DNA from: an uncultured Myxococcales bacterium
GTDB taxonomy: Bacteria; Myxococcota_A; Bradymonadia; Bradymonadales; Bradymonadaceae
Assembly (NCBI GenBank): GCA_913058025.1
Contig: CAJXPN010000111.1
Span: forward strand, 1 to 8,966
Direction: 5' to 3'
DNA length: 8,966 nucleotides
A model generated the notes under the pieces. The model made no database searches. It worked only from the letters and a program-made list of their open reading frames with translations, and was not told the DNA's origin. Position 1 is the stretch's first letter. Every line of letters starts with the position of its first letter. This document shows positions 1 through 6,332 of the stretch, piece by piece. A program made the position numbers and the translations under genes.

Positions 1-49
1 ACGAGATTTCTGCCTGTCTCGTGGGCTCGGAGATGTGTATAAGAGACAG
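1..49 (+). other. Illumina Nextera i7 adapter (artefact)
   Basis: This is not genomic DNA. Bases 1-7 match the 3' end of the P7 primer, 8-15 (TTCTGCCT) match the Nextera N703 index, 16-30 are the Nextera read-2 tail, and 31-49 are the 19-bp Tn5 mosaic end. The same block occurs inverted at the other end of the window. Open frames that start in it translate to the well-known artefact MGSEMCIRD. The contig was built from untrimmed read-through, so genome begins at base 50. Confidence 0.98.
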
Positions 50-854
50 CGATGAACGCGCTGAGCGCGTTCGCCGCGTGAACGATGTCGAGGTCCTCGA
101 CGGCCACGTCCGGATACGCCTCGCCGAACATGGCGACGTAGGTCGGCAGCGCGAGCAGCCGGCGCATCACACCGGCCCACACGGACTCGAAGTCCAGGTC
201 GAGGATGAGCGCGAGCTCGTTGGTCTGGCCGAAGACGTCCTTGTCGCCGCCGACGCCGCGCAGAACCTCCTCCCGTTCCTCAACCGCGACGAGCTGCGCG
301 GCGAGGATGTTGTCCACGCCGTCAGGCGCCACGCGCAGGATCGCCTGCGGGGTGTAGGACTCGCTGAAGTCGGCGAGGTGGAAGCTGCCGGAGTCGGTCT
401 CGAAGAGGCGGGTGTCCCAGAACATCGTGGTGACGTCGGGGTGGGTCCGGTTGAAGAGGTCGGGGACGTTCCTCGGGACGAACCTCAGGCGAGCGCCAGG
501 GAGCCGGGCGCCATCCTCCATCACGCGGGCCTTGGTGCCCACGGGGAGTGAGAGGTTGTCCACGGTCCCTGCGGACATGCGGTGGCACATCCCGCACGCG
601 GCGTCGCGGTTGCCCGAGGTCTCGGGGTCGAAGAAGAGCGCGCGGCCCAGCTCGACCTTGGCGGCGGGTTGCGCGGGAGGGAGGGCGATGGGTTCGAGCC
701 CGAGCCCGTCCACGACCTGGCGCAGCTCGATCCTCGGGTCGGGGTCGACCTCGGGAGGCTCCGGGTCGTCCTCGCTCGGGCCACACGCCGCGAGGGCGAG
801 GGCGCTTATGGCGATGAGCGGGATCATGTTCAGACGCGTCGACATCGTCGTCAT
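50..854 (-). CDS. Di-heme cytochrome c peroxidase / MauG-family lipoprotein, 3'-truncated
   Basis: The first 268 residues of a bacterial di-heme cytochrome c peroxidase-like protein are present. Members bind two c-type hemes and reduce H2O2 in the periplasm, or in the MauG branch oxidise protein substrates. A signal peptide (residues 1-23) ends in the lipobox LAAC with Cys24, followed by an acidic/Pro-rich spacer (25-40), which predicts a membrane-anchored lipoprotein. The first heme site is CGMCH (Cys87, Cys90, His91) inside ETSGNRDAACGMCHR. Family-typical stretches follow: RNVPDLFNRT (128-137), FWDTR (145-149), YTPQAI (167-172) and YVAMFGEAYPD (239-249). The frame is still open when it meets the adapter, so the second heme site and C-terminus are missing. 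ATG at 854 has GGAG about 9 bases upstream; an in-frame ATG at 845 is an alternative. TAGACT at 906-901 is a possible -10 with no good -35. Whether it is a peroxidase or a MauG-like enzyme cannot be decided. Confidence 0.9.
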
Positions 855-918
855 GGCGAGGCGCTCCGCGATGAGAGGATGGGGCAACCGCCGAGGTCCG
901 AGTCTAACACATTGCCAG

Positions 919-958
919 CGCGCGCGTACACGCACGCGGGGCGCAGCGTGCGCGCGCG
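919..958. repeat. GC-alternating imperfect inverted repeat
   Basis: Bases 919-926 plus 929-933 can pair with 946-958, giving 13 base pairs with a two-base bulge (TA at 927-928) and a 12-base loop. The left arm lies in a 21-base run of perfect purine-pyrimidine alternation (918-938), and the right arm is another such run (946-958). It sits between the terminator of the large gene and the start of the peroxidase gene. It could be a hairpin, a cruciform or Z-DNA-prone DNA, or simply GC-rich intergenic composition. No T-tract follows it, so it is not a typical terminator. Confidence 0.4.
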
Positions 959-965
959 GCGGGTG

Positions 966-1006
966 AAAAAAAGCGCCGGCTCCTCCCGAATGGGAGGAGC
1001 CGGCGC
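966..1006 (-). terminator. Rho-independent terminator of the TSP3-repeat gene
   Basis: A perfect 15-bp stem (973-987 with 992-1006) encloses a 4-base loop. Read on the minus strand it is followed by seven T (966-972). It begins about 48 bp past the stop codon of the 1054-5436 gene and should separate that transcript from the peroxidase gene downstream on the same strand. Confidence 0.93.
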
Positions 1007-1053
1007 GTCGAGTCAGCGGGGCTCACCGGAGGGGCGAGCCGGACTCATTGGAC

Positions 1054-4000
1054 TCAGGCGCTCTTGCGCTTGCGGCGGATGGCCACGAGGCCGATGCCGA
1101 GGAGCAGGAGCGTGCCAGCCGGGTCGGCGTCGCCGCCGCTGGAGGAGCAGCCACAGCCGTCGTCGTCGAGCTGACCGCGACGGTTGCCCGGGAGGGGATC
1201 CTCGTCGCCACCGTTGGTGTCGCCACCGTTGGTGTTGCCGTTGGTGTCGCCGCCACCGTTGGTGTTGCCGTTGGTGTTGCCGTTGGTGTTGCCACCGCCG
1301 TCGTCAGCGCAGACCGGAGCGCCGTCGCAGTCGACGTCGGCGCAGTCGATGTCGCCATCGTTGTCGTCGTCGTCGCCGTCGGAGCAGGACGCCTCGTGGG
1401 CGCCGTACTCGTAGGCGTTGAAGTCGTGCATCATGAACAGCGTCTCGGCGGGGTAGCCGGGGGCGGTGAACTCGAACTCGACGGTGACGGTCTGGAGCCC
1501 ATCGGCGTCGGTGCCGAAGGAGTAGACCGGGGCGGCGATCTGCAGGGTCTCCATGATCCCGGTCGAGGGGTTCGGGGCCCAGATCGAGGCCTGGTAGCTC
1601 ACGTCGAAGAGCGTGTAGGGCGCCGAGGTGATCCTCATCTGGCCCATGCTCTCCACGTTCGAGCCGTTGTGGTCGGGAGAGTCGGCCTTCTTGCCCATCA
1701 TGAGTCGGTCGATGGAGTAGGGGCTGTCCTCCTTGTCCAAGGACGTGTGGAAGGTGATCGAGGCCTTGTAGGGCTTCGACGCCTCGACACCGGCGACCTG
1801 CATCGTCTGGTGGATACGGCCGATGCGAGCCGAGAGGGGCTGCGCGACGGCGGAGTCCTTGAGGAGGTCGAAGCCGATGGCTTCGAGCGTGCCCTTGCGG
1901 ACGACCGTGGACAGGTTCTCGTCGTTGCTGCGGAAGAGCAGCGCCGCGTCGGCGCCGATGGTCTCACGGATGAGCCAGTCGTCGCCGGCGTCGGCCGGGT
2001 TGAGGTTGTTCTCGATCTCGTAGCCGTCGCTGGCGCCGCCGCCGTCGGTGTCGCGGTCGAGCGGGTTGGTCATGAAGACCGTGACCTCGAGGCCATCGGA
2101 GAGTCCGTCGCCATCCGAGTCCGCCCAGTTGGGGTTGGTCATCAGGTTGTTGATCTCGTCGGAGTCGGAGAGGCCGTCGCCGTCGGAGTCTGCGCTGTTG
2201 GGGTTGGTGAGGTGATCGTTGATCTCCTCGCCGTCCTTGAGGCCATCACCGTCGGTGTCGTCGAGGCCGGGGTTGGTCTTGTAGACGTAGACCTCCTGGC
2301 CATCGTTGATGCCGTCGCCGTCGGAGTCGGCGAGGTTCCTGTTGGTGCCGAGCCTGTCCTCCTCGGAGTCGGAGAGGCCGTCGCCGTCGGAGTCGAGCCA
2401 GGAGCCGGGGTTGGCCGGATCGTTGCCGTCGTTGGGGTTGGTCCCGTTGAGGATCTCGGTCCCGTCGCCGATGCCATCGCCGTCGGAGTCCGCCTTGGTC
2501 GGGTCGGTCCCGTAGACGCTGATCTCGGAGGCGTCGGAGACGCCGTCGCCGTCGGTGTCGGCGTTGTTCGGGTCGGTCCCGTGGACGTTGTTCTCGTCGT
2601 CGTCGGAGAGGCCGTCGTTGTCGGAGTCCGTGAACGACGCGTTGCCCGTGCCGGGATCGTTGGGGTCGAGCGGGTCGGTCCCGTTGTCGAGCTCGGCCTT
2701 GTCGGCGTAGCCGTCGCCGTCGGTGTCCCAGTGCGAGGGGTTGGTCCCGTGGATGTTGACCTCGTCGCCGTCGGAGAGGCCGTCGCCGTCGGAGTCCTTG
2801 AGCAGCGGGTTGGTCCCGTTGGTGACCTCGTCGAAGTCGGAGATGCCGTCGCCGTCGGTGTCGGTGCTGTTCGGGTCCGTGCCGTGGACGAAGATCTCCT
2901 CGGCGTCGGTGAGGCCATCGCCGTCGGAGTCGGGGTCGTTCGGGTTGGTCCCGTAGGTCGCCTCCTCGGCGTCGGTCACGCCGTCGTCGTCGGCGTCGTT
3001 GTACGGGCCCTTGTTGGCCGGGTCGTTGGGATCGAGCGGGTCGGTCCCGTTGCGGATCTCGATGCCGTCGCCGATGCCGTCGCCGTCCGTGTCGGACTTG
3101 GTCGGGTCGGTCCCGTAGAGCTCGACCTCCTGACCGTCGGTCAGGCCATCGTTGTCGGAGTCGGGATCGTTGATGTCGGTGCCCGCCACGCCCTCTTCGA
3201 TGTCGGTGAGGCCGTCGTCGTCGGTGTCGAGGTAGTCACCGGGGTTTCCGGCGGGGTCGTTGGGGTCGAGCGGGTCGGTCCCCGAGAGGACCTCGTCGCC
3301 GTCGTTGATCCCATCGTCGTCGGTGTCCGAGTCACGAGGATCGGTGCCGCGCACTGCCTCCTGGTCGTCGGAGAGGCCGTCGCCGTCGGAGTCGTGGCCC
3401 GGGCTGTTCGGGTTGGTGTCGTTGACGTTCTCGAGGCCATCGTTGATGCCGTCGCCGTCCGTGTCGGGCACGAGCGGGTCGGTGTACGTGACGTAGATCT
3501 CGCGGCCATCGGAGATGCCGTCGTCGTCGGTGTCCGTGTCAGCCGGATCGGTCCCGAAGATGTTGATCTCGTCGTAGTCACTGATCCCATCGTGGTCCGT
3601 GTCGGCCTCGGTCGGGCTGGTGTTGTACGTGATCTCGTCGCCGTCGGAGATGCCGTCGTCGTCGGTGTCAGAGTCGAACGGGTCGGCGCCCATCGAGATC
3701 TCGTCGCCGTCGTTGAGGCCGTCGTCGTCGGAGTCGGGGTCGAGGGGGTCGGTGCCCTCCTCGATCTCGTGGTTGTCCTGGAGGCCGTCGTCGTCGGTGT
3801 CGGGATCGCTGGGATCGGTGGTGTAGTCGTCGATCTCGACGTCGTCGGGGATCGTGTCGCCGTCGTCGTCGATGATGAGGACGGGGATGATCGGCGGCAC
3901 GTCGCCGTCATTCTGACACTGATTGACAGAAGGGATGTCCGTGTCGACCACGACAGATGTGCCGCCGCAGGTCACGAGCGCGCCCGAACCGTCGACGAAG

Positions 4001-5436
4001 TTACCCGAGAGCTTGAGCCCAGCCCCCGTACAAGAGCCACCCTTACACTGGGAGCTCGAGGCCGCGAGCAGTTCGTAGGTGATGGTCGAGTTGGGGGGGA
4101 CGACGATCTCCTTCTCGAGCTCGGTCGGACCGGAGTTCGCGAAGTTCGAAGGGATCGGCAGGCACCGATCGGTGACGTCGTCCGCGAACGCGATCGGGAA
4201 GACGTCGGTGCTCGGGTCGGTCGACGAGACGTCGTAGGTCGCCGCGGCCACGTCGGGCGGCTTACAGGCGCCGTCGGAGAGCTTGGTGACGCCAGCGTTA
4301 GCGCGCGCGCACGCGCTCATGTAGGTGCGATCGTCGCAGCCACACTGGGCCGCGATGGGCGCGGCAGAGCAGTCGTCGGGCTCCGCGGCGTCAGGGAAGC
4401 CGTTGTCGTTGGTGTCGCGGTCGAACGGGTCGAGCCCGAGCTGCGCCTCCTCGAGGTCGGTCAGGCCGTCGTTGTCGGAGTCGAGCCACGCGACGACCAC
4501 CGGGTTCTCGGGGTCGATCACCGGCTGGACCGGGCTCGCCGGATCGGTCGGGTCGAAGTTGAGCCGGACCTCGATGCCATCGGAGATGCCGTCGAGGTCG
4601 GTGTCGAAGAGTTGAGGGTTGGTGCCCTCGCGGAACTCGTCGGCTTCGGTCAGTCCGTCGAAGTCGGCGTCCCCGAGCTGGGGGACGTTACAGACCTGGA
4701 TGGGGTCGGGATCCGGAGGCGGAAGCTGGCCCGCCGTCGAAGACGACGCGGCGTTCTTGCTGCCCACCGAGAGGCGGCCCTGGAACTCCACGTTCGTGTT
4801 GTTGACGATCTCGTAGGTCGTCGACTGGACGTCACCAGGGGCGCCAGCGGAGATCGCGTCACCACCCTGCACGCGAAGCTCGACACGCGGCCTGTCCGGG
4901 ATGGTCCCGGCCTCGTTCACGCAGACCGTCTGCTGCGAGCACTCGGTCGCGATGCGCTGGCCGCTCGTGAGCTGGATGTTGAGCTTGGCCTTGGCCGTGC
5001 ACAGCGCCGAACCCGAGGAGTGTGAGGGCGCCGTCAGCGGCAGACTCACCCGGTTCAGGCCGTTGACCAGCGTGCGGCGCGCGGTCCCGCTCGGGGATCC
5101 GATGTTCTCACCGCCCTCGCCGAAGCCGAGGCACTCGCCCTCGATGTTGAAGTCGGCGATGCCGCGCTGGTACTGGCAGCGCCAGTCCGTGCCCGTGATC
5201 GCCATGAAGACCGACGCCTGGACGTCGCCCGTCCCCGTCGCGCCGCTCGCCACGATCGGCTTGGGCACGGCCATCGAGCACACCGCCACCACGCCACAGT
5301 TGGGGGGTGGTGGGGTCCTCGAACGACATGCCATCGCGTCCGTGGTCATGACCATCGCGCCGGCCGTCGCGAGCGGCAGCGCAACAGCCGCTGCTCGGAG
5401 CACCATTCGCTGGTGGAGCTTCAAATTACGTTTCAT
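1054..5436 (-). CDS. Giant secreted TSP3-repeat protein with Kazal-like module and MYXO-CTERM anchor
   Basis: A 1460-residue exported protein of unknown function. ATG at 5436 is chosen because GAGGA (5444-5448) lies 7 bases upstream and the product starts with a clean signal peptide (1-36, cut after AMA); an in-frame upstream start at 5478 adds 14 non-signal residues. Order of parts: Cys-containing region of unknown fold (37-245); TSP3-like units DxDxDGxxDxxE (255-352); Kazal-like module (about 355-391); unrecognised domain (392-520); main TSP3 array of about 25 units plus a degenerate DTDGGGASDGYE (522-1140); unrecognised, probably beta-rich region (1151-1345); MopE-like Asp/Cys motif CSDG...DIDCADVDC (1351-1370); Asn-Thr-Asn-Gly linker (1380-1410); and a MYXO-CTERM signal with CGC (1428-1430), a short hydrophobic helix (about 1440-1453) and RRKRK. 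By family knowledge TSP3 repeats bind Ca2+ and form stiff acidic rods, and MYXO-CTERM proteins are processed by myxosortase for surface display. An adhesive or structural surface role is inferred. It appears monocistronic, with its own terminator. Confidence 0.93.
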   Translation of the reverse strand: MKRNLKLHQRMVLRAAAVALPLATAGAMVMTTDAMACRSRTPPPPNCGVVAVCSMAVPKPIVASGATGTGDVQASVFMAITGTDWRCQYQRGIADFNIEGECLGFGEGGENIGSPSGTARRTLVNGLNRVSLPLTAPSHSSGSALCTAKAKLNIQLTSGQRIATECSQQTVCVNEAGTIPDRPRVELRVQGGDAISAGAPGDVQSTTYEIVNNTNVEFQGRLSVGSKNAASSSTAGQLPPPDPDPIQVCNVPQLGDADFDGLTEADEFREGTNPQLFDTDLDGISDGIEVRLNFDPTDPASPVQPVIDPENPVVVAWLDSDNDGLTDLEEAQLGLDPFDRDTNDNGFPDAAEPDDCSAAPIAAQCGCDDRTYMSACARANAGVTKLSDGACKPPDVAAATYDVSSTDPSTDVFPIAFADDVTDRCLPIPSNFANSGPTELEKEIVVPPNSTITYELLAASSSQCKGGSCTGAGLKLSGNFVDGSGALVTCGGTSVVVDTDIPSVNQCQNDGDVPPIIPVLIIDDDGDTIPDDVEIDDYTTDPSDPDTDDDGLQDNHEIEEGTDPLDPDSDDDGLNDGDEISMGADPFDSDTDDDGISDGDEITYNTSPTEADTDHDGISDYDEINIFGTDPADTDTDDDGISDGREIYVTYTDPLVPDTDGDGINDGLENVNDTNPNSPGHDSDGDGLSDDQEAVRGTDPRDSDTDDDGINDGDEVLSGTDPLDPNDPAGNPGDYLDTDDDGLTDIEEGVAGTDINDPDSDNDGLTDGQEVELYGTDPTKSDTDGDGIGDGIEIRNGTDPLDPNDPANKGPYNDADDDGVTDAEEATYGTNPNDPDSDGDGLTDAEEIFVHGTDPNSTDTDGDGISDFDEVTNGTNPLLKDSDGDGLSDGDEVNIHGTNPSHWDTDGDGYADKAELDNGTDPLDPNDPGTGNASFTDSDNDGLSDDDENNVHGTDPNNADTDGDGVSDASEISVYGTDPTKADSDGDGIGDGTEILNGTNPNDGNDPANPGSWLDSDGDGLSDSEEDRLGTNRNLADSDGDGINDGQEVYVYKTNPGLDDTDGDGLKDGEEINDHLTNPNSADSDGDGLSDSDEINNLMTNPNWADSDGDGLSDGLEVTVFMTNPLDRDTDGGGASDGYEIENNLNPADAGDDWLIRETIGADAALLFRSNDENLSTVVRKGTLEAIGFDLLKDSAVAQPLSARIGRIHQTMQVAGVEASKPYKASITFHTSLDKEDSPYSIDRLMMGKKADSPDHNGSNVESMGQMRITSAPYTLFDVSYQASIWAPNPSTGIMETLQIAAPVYSFGTDADGLQTVTVEFEFTAPGYPAETLFMMHDFNAYEYGAHEASCSDGDDDDNDGDIDCADVDCDGAPVCADDGGGNTNGNTNGNTNGGGDTNGNTNGGDTNGGDEDPLPGNRRGQLDDDGCGCSSSGGDADPAGTLLLLGIGLVAIRRKRKSA
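1207..1302 (-). repeat. Asn-Thr-Asn-Gly linker tandem repeat
   Basis: On the plus strand this is an array built on a 12-bp unit (gttggtgttgcc), interspersed with 9-15-bp variants such as caccgttggtgtcgc. It encodes a Gly/Asn/Thr linker at residues 1380-1410, just before the C-terminal sorting signal. The near-identical units make it prone to slippage, so its length may vary between strains or be mis-assembled. A flexible spacer holding the protein away from the membrane anchor is the likely role. Confidence 0.85.
2017..3873 (-). repeat. Coding array of ~25 TSP3-like calcium-binding units
   Basis: About 26 units of 22-23 codons encode the Asp-rich core D-x-D-x-D-G-(I/L)-x-D-x-x-E followed by a GTDP/GTNP-type linker. 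Four units are longer (31-33 residues), with LDPNDPAN-like inserts after units 9, 12, 17 and 20. Units 10-17 and 18-25 align in register at an offset of 200-202 residues, which suggests an eight-unit block duplication. The last unit has the DTDGGG form often seen closing bacterial arrays. Unit boundaries are read by eye. Confidence 0.9.
4264..4374 (-). other. Kazal-like module within the giant protein
   Basis: Residues 355-391 carry Cys356, Cys365, Cys367, Cys376 and Cys391 in the spacing CGCDxxTYxxxCxxxxxGVxxxxxGxC. This resembles Kazal-type serine protease inhibitor domains as they occur in myxobacterial secreted proteins. Only five Cys are present in the module, against six in the classical fold, so one disulfide may be missing or made elsewhere. 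Inhibitor activity is not established by this pattern. Confidence 0.7.
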
Positions 5437-5521
5437 GGACGGGTCCTCGTTCTGCTGGTCGGACCCCCTCGCGGGCATCCTGTGGTCGAGTGAGCGCGCC
5501 CCATCGAAACCGAACCTCTCT

Positions 5522-5563
5522 CATCTCTCGCACAAGAGAGATGGACAGGCTCGCTTCGGCGAG
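5522..5563 (-). promoter_or_regulatory. Hairpins in the leader of the giant-protein gene
   Basis: Two stem-loops lie in the presumed 5' leader: a perfect 8-bp stem with a 6-base loop (5522-5543), and a 5-bp stem with a 4-base loop (5550-5563) that reads C-TTCG-G on the plus strand. They lie 86-127 bases upstream of the start codon. They could affect mRNA stability or translation. They match no riboswitch I recognise. Confidence 0.35.
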
Positions 5564-5605
5564 ACGCCTTCGAGCTTCACTACTGGGAGACAGTTACTCC
5601 TCAGA

Positions 5606-5634
5606 AGGGTAGAGGACGGGGCATAGGTTGACAA
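5606..5634 (-). promoter_or_regulatory. Possible sigma70-like promoter of the giant-protein gene
   Basis: On the minus strand TTGTCA (5634-5629) matches five of six -35 bases and is followed after 17 bases by TACCCT (5611-5606), which matches only three of six -10 bases. If used, the leader would be about 160 nt and would contain the two hairpins. The same bases read TTGACA on the plus strand, with no good -10 beyond them. Confidence 0.3.
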
Positions 5635-5687
5635 GCAGTCTACCGCTCAAAAGCTGACTGCCACTGCACTTGGACCACCCGGCCAAA

Positions 5688-5693
5688 TAAAAT
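5688..5693 (+). promoter_or_regulatory. Possible -10 element for the P460-like gene
   Basis: TAAAAT in an otherwise GC-rich region matches five of six -10 bases. No good -35 is seen at 16-18 bases. It lies about 100 bp upstream of the start codon, so the inverted repeat at 5737-5755 would fall in the transcribed leader. Confidence 0.25.
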
Positions 5694-5736
5694 TCCGGGC
5701 ATGGTGAAACCCCCGACGCCCACACCGCATATGCAC

Positions 5737-5755
5737 ACGAACATACGTTGTTCGT
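5737..5755. promoter_or_regulatory. 19-bp inverted repeat, candidate operator
   Basis: ACGAACA and TGTTCGT form perfect 7-bp arms around a 5-base centre (TACGT), 36 bp before the start of the P460-like gene. The size and symmetry fit a site for a dimeric regulator. A leader hairpin is the other reading. No regulator gene is present in the window. Confidence 0.4.
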
Positions 5756-5791
5756 TTCGCCACTACGCTCCGACCCGAATACGAGGCCACC

Positions 5792-6247
5792 ATGCGCACT
5801 GCCCTCTTCCTCTCGTCCGCCGCCCTCATCTGCCTCTCTGCTTGCGGAGACTCGTTCTCCTACGACGGAAACTCCTACTTCCCGGAGGACTGGGCGAGCA
5901 CCTACGTCAAGAAGACGGACTGCAAGGAGTCGGCGACCCATAGCGGCGACTACGTCATCGTCCACACCTCCCCCGACGCCTCCGACGCCTACTCCGACCG
6001 CGCGGGCGCCATGCCCGTGGGGGCGGTCATCCTCAAGGAGCAGTTCGCCGACTCCGGATGCTCCGACTTCACCGCCATCACCGCCATGAAGAAGCTCGAG
6101 GACGGCGCCTCCGCCACCCACGGTGACTACGACTGGCAGCGCGTCGAAGCCGACGGCTCGATCGCACTGGAGGGCGCGCAGTCGACCTGCTCGGGCTGCC
6201 ACTCGAGCAGCCCGTGCAGCGACTTCCTCTGCGAGCCCCAGCCCTGA
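5792..6247 (+). CDS. Cytochrome P460-like heme lipoprotein
   Basis: A 151-residue lipoprotein: signal peptide ending in LSAC with lipidated Cys18. The rest resembles the cytochrome P460 family of periplasmic c-heme proteins (the characterised enzyme oxidises hydroxylamine; many relatives have unknown roles). Supporting features in order are a central VIVHTSPDAS strand, the segment AMPVGAVILKEQF (73-85), HGDYDWQRVEADG (110-122), and the heme site CSGCH (Cys133, Cys136, His137) near the C-terminus. Lys82 in VILKE sits where, from memory, the heme-crosslinking Lys of the Nitrosomonas protein lies; an alignment is required to confirm this. Four further Cys (44, 90, 142, 147) could form disulfides. 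GAGG lies 5-6 bases before the ATG. It is first of three same-strand genes, 85 bp before the hydrolase. Hydroxylamine oxidation is not implied. Confidence 0.8.
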   Translation: MRTALFLSSAALICLSACGDSFSYDGNSYFPEDWASTYVKKTDCKESATHSGDYVIVHTSPDASDAYSDRAGAMPVGAVILKEQFADSGCSDFTAITAMKKLEDGASATHGDYDWQRVEADGSIALEGAQSTCSGCHSSSPCSDFLCEPQP

Positions 6248-6332
6248 AAGGCCCTTGCTCCGCGAGGTCGAGTCGGTGCATCTATCGATCCGTGACCACC
6301 TCACCGCCACCCACCTCGCGGAGCGCCACACG

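Larger units (their letters stand above)
5437..5791. other. Divergent intergenic region
   Basis: This 355-bp gap lies between the giant-protein gene (leftward) and the P460-like gene (rightward) and carries no convincing gene. It holds a strong minus-strand ribosome site (5444-5448), two hairpins (5522-5543 and 5550-5563), candidate promoters in both directions, a 5-bp inverted repeat flanking an A/T-rich stretch (5678-5699), the palindrome GCATATGC (5727-5734) and a 19-bp inverted repeat (5737-5755). Short open frames here look like chance. Confidence 0.75.

Noticed and set aside
21..551. Plus-strand open frame beginning MGSEMCIRDS
   Set aside because: Its N-terminus is translated adapter, and the rest is antisense to the peroxidase gene, which has signal peptide and heme motif.
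901..916. Sigma54-type promoter before the peroxidase gene (TGGCA then TTAGA on the minus strand)
   Set aside because: The GG at -24 is present, but the -12 element reads GA instead of GC, so the match is too weak.
1207..1302. Possible CRISPR-like short repeat array
   Set aside because: The units are in-frame 12-bp codon repeats within a coding linker with no spacers.
1048..5025. 1325-codon plus-strand open frame antisense to the giant-protein gene
   Set aside because: It is in exact codon register with the minus-strand gene, so its stops correspond to the rare codons TTA, CTA and TCA there. A GC-rich, Asp/Gly-rich repeat gene lacks these. The Val/Gly/Asp-rich product has no start context, and the minus-strand frame has signal peptide, domains and terminator.
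6123..6332. N-terminal extension of the alpha/beta hydrolase
   Set aside because: The extension overlaps the P460-like gene out of frame, is Arg/Ala-rich and lacks family similarity; the start at 6333 has a ribosome site.
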